Assembly: GCA_964035545.1 (NCBI GenBank)
Contig: OZ037773.1
Span: forward strand, 3,548,251-3,612,250
DNA: 64,000 nt
Direction: 5' to 3'
Source of the DNA: Bugula neritina
Lineage: Eukaryota; Bryozoa; Gymnolaemata; Cheilostomatida; Bugulidae
Every line of letters begins with the position of its first letter. Position 1 is the first letter of the stretch. Shown in pieces: positions 35,553-64,000 of this stretch. Below the pieces are notes generated by a model. The model did no database searches and was not told the DNA's origin. It worked only from the letters and a program-made list of their open reading frames with translations. A program made the position numbers and the translations under genes.

Positions 35553-36404
35553 TCACCATAGTATTATCTCATATTTTATTATGTTCTATATATTATGCTC
35601 TACATAACAAAGTCACCGTACAGTATGAACTGTATGAACCATTGCTTATAATACTCAATACTACAAAGTAAATAGGAAAAGTTCTATATATTATACATAC
35701 CATTGCTGTAGGCCTTAGATAGTAACAGCTGCACTAGTCTCACCCCTAGAGAACTTTCTAACTTTATTCTGATAAGTGTATGACTATATTTTATTCTATT
35801 ATGAAAAAATGTTACCCAAATATTTCAAGTCAATATAGGAAAATAGCTTTTGTTGATCTATTAAAGCTAGTGACAGGAGCTGTTACTTTGAAAGTTATGA
35901 AGAGTATATTTATGATTTTTTGTCTGCCAGCCACACAAATAGTTCAATAGAATTGATTTTGTTTCGTATATCGCCAGCTGTAAAGCTATGGATTACTTAA
36001 TAGTAAAACAATAGCCGTTATTGATTTGCATTATTATAACTGTTGTCTAGACATTACTATATTAAATATGCCCATTATTTGCGAATATAGCGTTGCTTGG
36101 GATAATTTACTATGAAGAATTATTTAATCCATTTAGGGACACATTATGTAATCTTATGATGCGTTTATACTTTTGATATTTTTACATTGTTGGTGTTGAG
36201 CCGTGACTTTTATATCGAATTTAAATCAACAGTAAAAATCTATGATTTGGGTATTATAATTTTATTATAGTTCTATTTTCCCATACAAATAGATGCCACT
36301 TTGAATAGATTCAATATTATATATTCATAACAAGCTATGGTTAATTTAGAAGATATCAGACATGGAATGCTAGAGATCAATGATTGCTTTGATGTCTTGA
36401 GCTC

Positions 36405-42775
<6,371 letters not shown>

Positions 42776-44399
42776 TTTTGGAGGATTAATATTGTGAATA
42801 CCACACTTTGTAAAACGTAAGAACACTGAAGTGAAATATTTCAAGTGTGGGCAGGGCTACTTCCTTCTCATTAACAAGCCAACAATGTTAGTGCGCAATA
42901 GAAATGCAACGATATTGCCAAATCTATTAGTTTTCTTTTTGTAATTTATATAAAATACTTTTAAAAAAGTATATATAAATAAGATATAAATATTAAAAGT
43001 ATGTAAAAGTTTTTTGATAATTTGTTTGAATTAAATTTTAGTCTATAAACTCCACACAGCGAATTAATTTGTTGTTCTTCTGCTGGTTATAGCTTGTTGC
43101 TGTGCAACGAACGACAGTAATTTTGACTTCGTTCATTGGATGTATCAACGCGCATTGCGACTACCTTTGTTAATTCGGATGAATAGGTCCATTTAAAATT
43201 CAAAAGCGAATGCTGTAGCTTTTGTCACCCAACTCCCGTGCCATGCTAAAATAATAATTATAGTAAACTGCGAAATAGTATAAAAGTAGGTCGTCACCAG
43301 TTACGTACACGCAGCGTGCTATATGCCCTTTAACCCTTTGATTTCAAAACATTGACTCTTCAGTAACCCGGAAATTCCTGCGTAAACAATAATTCTAAAC
43401 AAGCGAACGTGACCGAAATGCGTGCAACTGTTGAAATTTTAATTATGAAAAAGTCAAAAACGTACTATATTTATTTCTATAAATTTCTATAATGTATATC
43501 ACAAGACGTTTGAAAGTTTTAGCTTTCAAATGCTAAGTAACAGTAATAATATTGGAATTGTTATAAATTATAATAATTTATAATCATATTTAGTAATTTA
43601 CTTTTAGAGTTTTAGTTTTACAAATTACATTTGCCTTAGCATTATCATTATGACAAATTTATGATAATGATCATATAAAATTGAATGTCATTATGATATT
43701 GATAATAGTCACTTTTATTATAAGTTATAGTTTTTATGAATATAATTAATTTTAAATACTTGACGGTTGTACAGTTAACACAAGTTAATTCATGTACTTG
43801 TAGCGAGTTAATACTTAACTTGCTCACTAAGAGTAACACTAACTGTAGACAGTACGAGCACCCATAACCATAATCCTAATCATAGCGTTAAAATTGATGA
43901 GTATAAGGCTAAACATAAAACGTCTGTACCAAGAAACTAGTTATAAACTCACACTCACAGTCATAGGTAGTGATAGTGATACTCAGTATGAGTATGAGTA
44001 TAACTATAAGTATAAGTATTAGTGTAGATAAGTTTCAACGTGATAAGTTACTCCTTGGTGTACACTGTATAAGTATAAGTATAATTAAATTACAGTTATT
44101 ATTTCACGTTATTATAATCATGATTATCATTCTGAATACAGAATTGCAATATAAATATTCATGATCGTATTGACTTTGTTATGAAATACAGAAATAGTTG
44201 CAACTGTAAGCCAAAAGTGTAATGTATCATGCGTGTTTTTGTATTTTGAATTATATAACTAATGGGAATCAAACTCAATTTTCGCCATGAGTATCTTATA
44301 AGTTAATCATTAGCTTTGAGTGTCCTCATTTCTTGTATATTGTAAATTATGCATAAGTTTATTTTTAGGTGTGTATGCACTTTGTAGCGTTTTAGAAGC
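42776..44399. other. Divergent intergenic region between calmodulin and the TRIM gene
   Basis: 1.6 kb separates two start codons on opposite strands (calmodulin at 42775 minus, TRIM at 44400 plus), so both promoters should be here. No clear TATA or initiator can be asserted by eye. A degenerate GTATGAGTATAACTATAAGT repeat lies at about 43975-44095. Confidence 0.4.
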
Positions 44400-53320
<8,921 letters not shown>

Positions 53321-53604
53321 TTTATTAAACACCCAAACTTTGTAAACGCTAATAAAACTTCACATCAGCTGACCTTCAGTTGACCTTCAGTTGAGCTAAT
53401 TGTGATGAAGAAATTTTTAACTGATAATGTATTATATTTGATCTCTACTGCATACACACAATGGGGCTGAAGCATTTTGCAGACAGGTTCCTCAAAAGAT
53501 ATTTATTGGCCATTTTAGAACATGGTACAATGGTGTTGGACATGGAGATAGTTGAAGATACTCTTCTAGTATCTAGACCTACAGAACACAGTCTAATTAT
53601 GTTT

Positions 53605-54098
53605 GAACTCTACTGATTGGTTACTTTACCCTCTCAGGGACAATTTGGACATGTGTTAACTCTACTGATTGGTTACTTTACCCTCTCAGGGACAGTTTGG
53701 ACATGTGTTAACTCTACTGATTGGTTACTTTACCCTCTCAGGGACAGTTTGGACATGTGTTAACTCTACTGATTGGTTACTTTACCCTCTCAGGGACAGT
53801 TTGGACATGTGTTAACTCTACTGATTGGTTACTTTACCCTCTCAGGGACAGTTTGGACATGTGTTAACTCTACTGATTGGTTACTTTACCCTCTCAGGGA
53901 CAGTTTGGACATGTGTTAACTCTACTGATTGGTTACTTTACCCTCTCAGGGACAGTTTAGACATGTGTTAACTCTACTGATTGGTTACTTCACCCTCTCA
54001 GGGACAGTTTGGACATGTTTGAACTCTACTGATTGGTTACTTTACCCTCTCAGGGACAGTTTAGACATGTGTTAACTCTACTGATTGGTTACTTTAAA
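53605..54098. repeat. 52-bp minisatellite between TRIM and B-box/PH genes
   Basis: About nine copies of a unit beginning GTTAACTCTACTGATTGGTT and ending CAGGGACAGTTTGGACAT; copies differ by very few bases. Confidence 0.93.
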
Positions 54099-55559
54099 TT
54101 TTGCTTATCTGTTGATGCAGTTTGAATTCAGAATTGTTTGCTCATGTGATTACACAGCGTTTTACAGTAGGCATACTGTCTAACTTTTATCATAATGCAT
54201 TTTATTTGAATATGATCTGTAGTTTATTTCAGCCATGATTATAATATTGTCTATTTTATACTCATTATACCAGTTTAAAGGAGATTTTCATGATACTTTT
54301 ATCAGCATTTTTGCTGTATCATAGAATCTGTTTGTTTTGGTTGTTTTACAAGCAGAGATCAAGCTTTTTAATGAAGATGTCTAGCTTCACCTTAACCTAT
54401 ACAATATCGCATGCCGTGTGATATACAATATCAAGCTTATGAGTGCTCAGCTTATTTAAACTTTTGGTATATTTTTATATTGCATCATTTATTTCCATTA
54501 AGTTTCTCATATTTGCATGATCCTTTTTTTAATACAAAACTTTTTTATCACAGCTAAACATAGAGATTTTAGTGGTGCAATTTGTTAGAACTTGAAAACT
54601 TTCAACTATTGTAATGTATTGTCCCCTTCCAACTAGTCTGCTCCCACCTGACTGTTTCCTCCCACAGCGTTGTTCTCTTCCCATTTAGTTAGCCCCTCCT
54701 CGCTTCAACAATAATTTTCAACCAGTAGATTGTTGAAAAGTTATCTCAATACTGTTATTAATATTATCTGGCTGTGTTTATTTTAACTTTTAAAATTAAC
54801 AATCAGAGAGTGTTTCTATCATGACATGCTGATATTGGCTACATAGTATTAACAGCATAATACTTATAAATGCTTATAGATGGAGAATGTTGTATAAAGT
54901 CACCATTTACTAACAGAGTTGGGAAATATTTTATTGTTTTCCATGGAGCTAGACTACCTTTTGGGATGTTTCCAATTACTAATAGGGTTTAGTCCATGTT
55001 ACTAACACTGAAATGCTGTGACGTGGAACTCCATTCAAATTTCAAACCTCTTCTTTGTCATCCTTAATATGAAAGATGATGACATTTATACACATTATTT
55101 TGCTAACTCAAAACATACAAATAAGATGCAAGTTTAGTGGAAGGGCACATGTATACGTTAGTGTGACTATTCCATTCACTGTACAGCTTGCTTGTTACTT
55201 GCGTGACATGGACATATCGTCTTTAACTGCTAGAATTTGCTCTTTTCTCTTCCACTTTTAGTGCTGATATTTTGGAACATTCCAGCTGACTCAAGACATC
55301 ACACCTTAATCATGTGATCTTTGTCACTGGTTCACCTGAAGTAGTCGCATGTCTCAGTTAGCTATTTCCTTCTTCCTGGTATGACTAGCAGATTTTCACG
55401 GGATTTCCCACTAGATAATAAATGGGGCACTCTAAAATGTATTGCATCATATCATGTTGCTTAAATGTATTGGATTGGGCTGTTAAGTTATCATTTTATT
55501 AAACTATCTAAACCTGAGTGGACCATTTCAAACGTTTCAAACTGCCACACAAGATTAAC

Positions 55560-58500
55560 ATGGACGGCACTCAAGAAACTCTACCAACTTATAGCCAAAG
55601 CTACTCCGAGCTTAACTATGAGGTAGGATTTATCTTCTAGTGTGTAAAGTTGAGATACAGTCTACGGTACCTAGATAGGTCTATTAATACCATATAAACT
55701 GTATATACATTAAATTTGATTTAGTGACATTTTATCACATTTTAGATTTTTATAAATAAAGTAAATAAAAAAATATAAACAGTATCTCCATAAACACATG
55801 TGCGGCACTTAATTTAATCCATAATATTTTATAATAACAAAACCTAGTGGTAGAAAATTTAGTATACATTTCATATATTTTCAACTCTAGTATTTCTGCA
55901 AGCTCTTAGTCTTTTTTGCTTTTAGTTAAAATAAAATGCTTAAAATGTGAACATAAATTTTCTATGTTAAACTATTACATGATGTTCAGTATTCCTTGTA
56001 GTCAATTTAATAGATTGCATCAGTTTAATCAGTCATCAATATAAAATCAATATTTATATTGATTTAGAACTCGCCTTCAGGAGAAACCCTGAGATATGCT
56101 GACTCAGAATCAGATGACGACAACGAGACTCAAATAGCTGCACCTCACCTGTTGACAGAGGTCAGTCTCTTTTTATATCCTGACAGCAGGTTATTTATAT
56201 GCTGCCAGCTAACTTTAACTTTTTTTGCAATTTATGCAGCTGTGATTTTGATATTCACAGTTTCACTCCTATGTGCACAGTGAGAATATCTGTTATCGTT
56301 AAGAATGGCAAGTGCTTCCTTAAGGCAGTAGTTGCTATAATTCAACATAAATGGTTTTTTGGGACTGTCAATTTGCTATAGAACAATTTGAATTTCCTCT
56401 CAATTTATTTTAGCTATTCAAGTAAATGAGTTTGCAAGTTCAATGTCTTTGCTGATGTTCATAGCATGTTGGGTTTCTATAAGTTGTGAATAAGTCAGGC
56501 TTACTTCTTTAAACCCACCAACACCCCATAGAAAACTTTTAGTACTTCTACCAGGGGCAAAGGTTACCTTTTCATTCACTTATATTAACATTTATTTAAT
56601 CTTTATTTAAAACTCACACTCTTTATAATACATAGACTTTATATTTCCAAAACCTAAATGTCAGTAGAGTTTTTTCTTACAGTTGGTGAACTACTAAATT
56701 TACAAGTTTTTATTCAACTGATTAATACTGACACATTTAGCTTTTTTAACATAACCCACACCTACCTACTGATTAGTACCCTTTTTACATCCATAAAGCT
56801 CTACAAATTTCTACTAGATAATCCAGTATATTGCTGTTTTACTGGAGACATCAAGGTAATGTCTAGTACGTGTATTGTTTGTGTTTTAAGGATGAGTCAA
56901 CCGTGGTGACTGAAAAAGAGGTTGCGAGGTCTCATCCATCTTCCAATCCACCCCCTTACACTGATCATGTAAGTACATCCACCCCTTACACTAATCATGT
57001 AAGTACATGTATTACATCCACCACTTACACTGATAATGTAAGTACATCCACCCCATACACTAATCATGTAAGTACATGTATTACATCCACCACTTACACT
57101 GATTATGTAAGTACATCCACCCCTTACGCTGATCATGTAAGTACATCCACCCCTTGCACTGATAGTGCAAGTAGGCTATATGTATTACATTCACTCCTTG
57201 CACTGATCATGTAAGTACATGTATTATATCCACTCCTTGCACCCATCATGTAAGCTACTTAGTTGTTAGTATCTACCTTTACCTTTAATTATGTATATAC
57301 ATGTATATAGATTTACCTGTTACACTTATCATGTAAGTAAATGTATTTATATCTGGCCTTTGTATACTGTACATGTATGTATTTACATTTATCTGTATAT
57401 ACTGATCATTATGTAATAGTAAGCCTAGTAGTATAGGTCACATTATCATATAATGATATTATCATATGACATATTGTTTGCATTCTTTAGGTATATCATG
57501 ATAGAGCAGATAACATTGCTGCAAACTTCCAATGGAACAATGGTGCTCATGATATGAAAAATAACTTTCATCAAAACGAAACTAAAATGTAGGTATTTGG
57601 AAAGTTTAAAAATTTTGTTTATTTTTATCTGTTCAAATACTTTGAAGCAATTGATTAAATTATTTTATTTCATTGGACCTGAAGAAAAGATTTGTTCTCA
57701 TGATGTCAACCAGTAGGTATTTAATTGACCTTCACCTTTAAGTGATGTTTGACAGCTACAATAGAACAAATAATCTAAGCTGTTTTTGTTGTCGGCAAAA
57801 GTTAAATCTGATCCTGTTATTTTGGTGCGTTTTTAATATTTTATTGAATTCTTGAAATTGTAAGCCTGTGTTCTACAGCAAAGACGAGGGCGCAGAACCT
57901 GTGCTAGATCAGAGTTCAGAAGTTCGGCGTCGCCGCTGCAGGTCAATCTCTCGCTCGAGCATGTGTGACCCCTGCTTTTGGAAAAACATGACTATTGTTG
58001 ATGCCACAGCCTACTGTGAGAAATGTGATCATTGCTATTGCATTACACATGCAAAGGTATGTGGGACTTAGTGTATTATAATTTGTATTATTGTATTATG
58101 TTATTGTATTATATTATTGTATTGTGTTATTGTATTGTATTATTGTATTGTATTATATTATTGTATTATGTTATTGTATTGTATTATTGTATTGTATTAT
58201 ATTATTGTATTATGTTATTGTATTGTATTATTGTATTAGGTTATTGTATTATATTATTGTATTATGTTATTGTATTATATTATTGTATTGTGTTATTGTA
58301 TTGTATTATTGTATTGTATTATATTATTGTATTATGTTATTGTATTGTATTATTGTATTGTATTATATTATTGTATTATGTTATTGTATTGTATTATTGT
58401 ATTAGGTTATTGTATTATATTATTGTATTATTTTATTGTATTATATTATTGTATTATTTTATTGTATTATATTATTGTATTTTTTTATTGTATTATATTA

Positions 58501-61500
58501 TTGTATTATGTTATTGTATTATATTATTGTATTATTTTATTGTATTATATTACTGTATTATGTTATTGTATTGTATTATTGTATTATTTTATTGTATTAT
58601 GTTATTGTATTATGTTATTGTATTAGATTATTGTATTATATTAATGTAACCATGTGATTATTAAGGTTTAAGGATTTTGTATAATTTCATATTTTTTCAA
58701 AATATCAGCCTAAAGCTGAATACAAAAACAGCTCCTCATATTCTAATCTAAATTTTATTTACTTAGTGAAACCTCACAGAATGTTCATTTTTAATACTGC
58801 AAACTTTAGGCTCCAATGTATATAATTTATTTCATATGTATTATTGCATGATGCAAAAAAATAATATATTTATTTTATATGTATTTACTTTAAACTGTTG
58901 TATTTATAAATCATTTTCACTGCATGTGCAGAATCAAAATAAAGTATGTATTCTGAGTGTAAATCTTTCATGCCTCAAGTTTAAACGTTATAGCTTTATA
59001 TTACTTTAACTTTACGTTAACTTTATATATTTTATTACTGTTCAACTACTTGCAGTATCACGACGAGGTACACCAACATAAAGTAATGCAGACTTCTCTC
59101 AAAAGGCACTCCGCTGTCACTCATGATGTGAGAATTGGAAATGGACGAAATGGCTTTAGAGGTATTGCAATTACATGAATATATTTCTGTCTTTTTTGTT
59201 AGGTATTGCAAATAACTGCTTTTTTGAACTTGTAGTTTAATTTGATTTCTGAAAAAATTAGTTGTTACTAGCCTATCTTTTTTGTTAAACAAATGGAATG
59301 ATTGCATGAAAATGAAACGTATTTTAATTGTTTTCTTGTTTAGATGAACAGAAAAACAGACAGCTTAATTTCGGTGGCAGTTCGCTGTCCATTGTTATCC
59401 AGCCCTCTTGTGATGTCACCAACGTATCAGGTGCTGTCGCAGGGTCCAGCCGGAACCTTTCTCACGCTGACAGTACCATAAGTCTACATCTACAGGATAC
59501 GGCCATATTGAGAAGAAATCGAGAGTCGTCTTCTTCTGGCATTCGATCTGTCGAGTCAATTTCATATGGGAGCTCAATTTCAGGGGTCGTCACAGAAGGC
59601 TGGCTTCACCATAAAAGTATGAGCTATAACATAATAACAATAATAAGAGTGTCAACATAATATAATAGCTAAACCTAAAATGTACTGTTCTAATAAAATA
59701 TAACTTTTTATAATAGACCTTAAATACAAGGTGTAATTATAGATATAAGTATAGTAAAGATTGATATACTTAAATATGCAATATGATTCAAACATTTAGT
59801 AGGATGCATTTTAATACAATAGGTATTTAGCTATAATATGATTATCTAAATAGCATTTTCATTATCTTCAACCATAAAGGATTTGTGTTAGCTTTTACCA
59901 TCCGTGATTTTTGAAACTATTTTTTTTTAAGTTAGGTGGACAGAGTGTTGATATGTGCACCTTGTCTAGCTTTAACATCGCCTCAAATTTTCAGTCAGGT
60001 TTGCATATAAGTCTTGGCTTTATATAAAGGGAGAGTGAGAAGGGGAACTATCCAAACCTATTTCAAATGTAACAATATTTTCTACATGTGGCAGTTCCTA
60101 AGGCTATGATAATCAGTCTTACTAATGCTGTGTGACACAATGTTATCTATGTTATCTAATAGGTGAGAATGTTGGAATGCAGATTGCCGTGTCAGCAAAG
60201 TTTTGGGGATTCCCAGTGTATTGGGTAGTTTACAAGTTCATAATAGTATATTAACTTAGCTAAATTGAAGCAAAGTTGAGCACCCATCTCTCTGTTTTAC
60301 AGCCACTGGCATGATAAAGGAGTACAAAGAGAAGTACTGTGTGTTGTACGGAGATGGCACTTTGCTTGGATTCCAGTCAGAAAAACCTCCTAATTTCAGC
60401 GTCAAGTTTGCCCATCTTTATCTCAATCTCAAAGGTAAGCTGCGGTTAATTTAATATATGAATTTTCATGATTAACCATTAGTTACATATGTTTCATGTT
60501 ATTACAAGTTCTTATACAGTATGTTGTATATTGAATATTACTTATGCTATGTAAGTGTAGGTTTTGTTTGATCTATATACATGTATGTTCTCTGTCAGCT
60601 AGAAGTTTTAGTAAATAACATATCCTGTTGACCTAGATAACTTACATATCCTGTTGACCTAGATAGCTTACATAGCCTGTTGACCTAGATAACTTACATA
60701 TCCTGTTGACCTAGATAAGTTCCATTGCCTGTTGACCTATATAACTTACATAGCCTGTTGACCTATATAATGCACATATCTTGCTGATCTAGATAACTTA
60801 CATAGCTTGTTAGCTTAAGTAAGTCACATATCCTGTTAACCTAGATAATGTACATAGCCTGTTAACCTAAGTAAGTCACATATCCTGTTGACCTAGATAA
60901 CTTACATATCCTGTTAACCTAAGTAAGTCACATATCCTGTTGACCTAGATAATGTACATAGCCTGTTAACTTCAGGTTTGCTCTGTTGTTTGCTACAATT
61001 TGTGTAAGAGAGATATTTTAAGTAAAGCATAACCTATTCTGATCTTGGTTTGCATATGTTAAGAGTGAAACATTCAGTGCTGCACTTACTTTGCTTACTT
61101 ACTGTACTTACTTTTCTGCAGACGCCAAGGTTGTACCCAGAGACCAGCCTGCTAAGGAAAGATCGTTCCTTGTGACGGGAATTGTTGACTACTCCAGGGA
61201 TACAAAGGAGAGAAAGTTTTATGCTTCTTCAACCAGCATCAGGTTTGTTGCACTTACTCTGTGTGTACTTACTGTGTGTACTTACAATGTGTATTACTTA
61301 CTATGTGTGTACTTACTCTGTGTGTACTTACAATGTGTATACTTACTCTGTGTGTACTTACAATGTGTATTACTTACTCTGTGTGTACTTACTATGTGTA
61401 TTACTTACTCTAGATCTGTGTGTACTTACTCTGCATGTAATTACTCTATGTATACTTACTAATATATTGTTTATACTTTATGTAATATAATATCTATATG

Positions 61501-61730
61501 ACATATTATAGAGATAGTATATTATTACACAGATACCTAACATACTAGCTCTGTAGTATATTATCTATACATTATACTATATAGATCATAGACAGCGTAC
61601 GAACTGTATAATATAATATAATTTAATATTAATTATATAACACACTATTTAAAGAAAATGCTGTGATGCTGTGTATATTTCTTTCAGACAAAGCTGGCTG
61701 CATGCAATCAACATAGTGAGTGGCACATGA
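55560..61730 (+). CDS. B-box zinc finger and PH-domain protein, ten exons
   Basis: Exons: 55560-55622 (ATG), 56068-56160, 56891-56968, 57491-57588, 57879-58056, 59056-59161, 59344-59616, 60303-60434, 61122-61242 and 61688-61730 (TGA); 1,185 nt, 394 aa, all phases consistent. Exon 3 ends NPPPYTDH with a PPPY motif. Exons 5-6 hold a B-box-like zinc site: CDPC, 13 residues, CEKCDHCYCITH, then HDEVHQH. Its internal intron falls at the same place and phase as in TRIM B-box1 upstream, supporting common origin. Exons 7-10 encode a C-terminal PH domain of AKT type (VVTEGWLHHK, KEKYCVLYGDGTLLGF, FSV, final RQSWLHAINIV helix). AKT-type PH domains bind phosphoinositides, so membrane recruitment is plausible. 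No RING, so ligase activity is not expected. Function unknown. Confidence 0.85.
56940..57345 (+). repeat. Minisatellite made of the exon 3 end plus its splice donor
   Basis: Units of 30 and 39 bp alternate (CACCCCTTACACTGATCATG, then TAAGTACAT, with or without GTATTACAT). GTAAGT-type donors occur at 56969, 56999, 57038, 57068, 57107, 57137, 57211, 57250 (GTAAGC) and 57333. Confidence 0.85.
58070..58650. repeat. (TTATTGTATTATA)n satellite in B-box/PH intron 5
   Basis: About 580 bp of 5- to 15-bp units of TTATTGTATTATG/TATTGTATTA type. Overlapping Leu/Tyr/Ile-rich ORFs are artefacts. Confidence 0.93.
60610..60975. repeat. 26-bp minisatellite in B-box/PH intron 8
   Basis: About 13 copies of CCTGTTGACCTAGATAACTT plus ACATAT, with TTAACCTAAGTAAG variants. 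Confidence 0.9.
61250..61460. repeat. TGTGTGTACTTACTCTG repeat next to exon 9
   Basis: Short tandem units starting 8 bp after the exon 9 donor, in intron 9. Confidence 0.85.
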
Positions 61731-64000
61731 AGTGTCATGGGCTGTCAGCTGGTAGAGATTGGCTGAAATTTTTTCTCAGTTTATTGATTAGACGGAAGAT
61801 ATTTGCTCAAGAGCTGTTTTCTGATTGGCTGAAAACTGACCGCTCTGTTGGCTCTGCAGCCCCAATTAACTATTGGCTTACTGTGAAAGTTCTGTCTTGT
61901 ATGGTTTATATACTAATCATAGCGCCAGTAGGTACTAGTGTTCAGCCAAGGGTCAAAACTAAAGGTCGAGGCCAAAGGTCACGGTGGCCGGCTCACTAGA
62001 ACTAAGGCTATACTAATCACTGCTACTGCTACATTATTTTCCTGTTTTCTTTTTAAAGTTATTCAGCTATGCCCAAAACAGGGTTGGTTAGAACAAGGTT
62101 GTCCTGTTTTATTGACTATAAGCCACGTTATTAACCTCGCATATATGCATGTGGGTTGTAGTAATTTCAAACTTGCAGAGTATTTTGTATTCATTAAAAT
62201 AAGTAAAAGTGTGTTCCGTTCTATGTTTTTATTTATAGCTAAATATTCAACTCATGGTTCTAAACCTTTTATACACACTTTTTTAGAATATCTTTATAAT
62301 TAGCAATCTCAATGATTTCATATATAATTGTACCTCTGCATTTTATTATGCATATCAAATTGTATATTGAAATCATGTTTTTGTGTTATAAGCCGTTACA
62401 TTATATTTAGATTCTTTTTTATGTAAATTAATAATATGCAGTGAAATATATTTCTACCTGCTCTATAAACATGGTTATCTCTTTTCCACCAACTCTTGGC
62501 TAGACAAGTGGCTGGATTTTGCTAGCATAATAAATAAATACATTTATGGGATTTTATTAAAACCAGTTTTGTATTTTTTGCACTTGTATGTATTTTCACA
62601 AAACAATGTGTTAGTTAGAATCAGCAACTCTAGAGCTTTCTTATCATACAAAAAGTTGTGGTAACGGAAGATCTTAAAATGGCAAACAAATTGAATAAAA
62701 CTGATACATACAAGCAAATGTAAGGAAGCTAGAGTGCAAATTTTCAAACACACCTTGCCATAGCAATTATTCCATTCAATCAATCACTTTCACTTGGTTT
62801 AAGTTGTTAAAGAGTAGATAATCAGGTTATCAATTTAATTCCTGTGTTGGTATCACAATACAGTGAATGCAAATTGGTTCTTCTTTGTAATCACTTTTAC
62901 TACAGTTTAATGTAATTCAAGCTGCAGGTTCAACACTGGGCTATCCAATAGAAATGCATCCCTATGAGTGGTTTGCTTTGACTGTGTAACACAATTAAAT
63001 AATTTGCTTACTCTTACAGCTAGTTGTTCAAGTGATTCAATTTCTCACAAAAGACCCCCAAAATTACAAGTTCTATATAACCAATTGTTCTGTCATGTAT
63101 ACCTACCATTGTAGCATATGCAGCTTTGCTATCAAATACAGTGTGTGTTCATGCATTATAAGAACGTATAAGTCTATGTGCTTCTTGTAAGTTTATGCTT
63201 AGCATTTTCATTTTTTAATTATTATTGGTCAGATGTTACAGCTTGCTGTCACTTTCGGTAGAAAGTGACAAACTAGTGCAAGTTCCAGCTAAATATATAG
63301 GTTTTCCCAGTTTTTAACACGATAAAGAGGTTTTCTCAAGACTACAGAGATATCCCTGTGGTCTTGTTTAGTGTACTATATGGTTGAAATATATCCTATG
63401 AAGAGAAAGAGCCTGTGAGCATTAGGACGGTGTATGTAATTCTATATAGTCTCTATATAACTCACACGAAAGTTATGAGAAATGCCATGGCAAAGGCTTA
63501 AGATAGGCTTCAGACTGCTCTTCTCTCCGTGCCTGCAGTATGAATTTGACGCAAGATCTATTATGGCAATTGCTCTTCCTTGCACCACGTATGGCCTTTT
63601 CCAGAATTTGAGTCTACAACCTGCTCTATATTGTGTTTATCTGGTCGATGGTAAAAGATGCAAAAGTTTGGTTCACTTATAAGCTACTGTAATGAGTTAT
63701 TACAAACAGCATCTTACCACACATATAGACACAGGAACATCAACGTCAACGTCAATGTCAACGCTTAAATAAACTATATCACATAAAAGTTCATTTAAGC
63801 ATGTATTAAACACCATGTGATGATTTAACCTTTTATTTGTAAATCTTTGTTTTTTAATATATAATTGTAAGAATGAAATGAATACATGTATATAGTATGG
63901 TATCATAATAAATTTAATGTTAAAAAGCATTGCTGAGATCAAAAACTTTAGTCTCTCTAACAACCGGCAACATTTCATCTCTCTGAAAGAACTTTCTTTT
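61731..64000. other. 3' flank, no gene seen
   Basis: AT-rich. Overlapping AATAAA signals at about 62528-62540 could end the B-box/PH transcript. ORFs here are short and without recognisable wording. Confidence 0.4.

Noticed and set aside
58032-58657. Leu/Tyr/Ile-rich ORFs that resemble membrane proteins
   Set aside because: Translation of a TTATTGTATTATA satellite; no codon-level signature and overlapping copies in several frames.
61727-62303. Plus-strand ORFs after the B-box/PH stop
   Set aside because: They begin inside the last exon or 3' flank, no domain wording, likely 3' UTR.

Overview
Nuclear DNA of an invertebrate animal: AT-rich, small phased exons in long introns with GT-AG boundaries, abundant microsatellites and minisatellites, tRNA-derived SINE-like repeats, an LTR retroelement and TRIM-type genes. 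A spiralian/lophotrochozoan origin (mollusc, annelid, bryozoan, brachiopod) is my inference; the species cannot be named from the sequence. All multi-exon models were built by hand from splice consensus, phase continuity and open frames. No transcript evidence was available.

Left third, mostly minus strand. The 5' part of an unrecognised gene runs off the left edge (exons 2168 to 1). About 9.4 kb without a visible gene follows. A complete six-exon nicotinamide riboside kinase gene (NMRK, 178 aa) lies at 15259-11584. A young, TSD-flanked LTR retroelement (17104-24805, two 687-bp LTRs) follows. It carries Gag, an envelope-like glycoprotein and an aspartic protease in one frame, interrupted by a TAG and by a TGA in readthrough context. 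It has no reverse transcriptase, RNase H or integrase, so it should be non-autonomous. An orphan open exon sits at 25.3 kb.

Middle. A class A peptide-type GPCR with an intron-free coding region is at 31206-32411 (+). Next is a calmodulin cluster on the minus strand: an intact calmodulin gene starts at 42775 with three candidate alternative last exons (38.8, 37.5 and 36.4 kb). It is followed by a calmodulin-like exon set (35.2-33.7 kb) with its own last exon but no visible first exon.

Right third, plus strand. A 12-exon TRIM-type gene (RING, two B-boxes, coiled coil, propeller-like C-terminus, 44400-53320) is followed head to tail by a 10-exon gene with a related B-box exon and an AKT-like PH domain (55560-61730). 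Two large palindromic elements lie in (TA)n tracts inside TRIM introns. One carries what folds on paper as a complete type I hammerhead ribozyme on each strand; the other has a degenerate version of the same core. Many tandem repeats fill the introns. One of them repeats a splice donor nine times, with the first six copies in phase.

Most notable: the hammerhead palindrome, the fan of calmodulin last exons, the gag-env-pro element with a UGA-CUA-G stop, and the phased splice-donor minisatellite.
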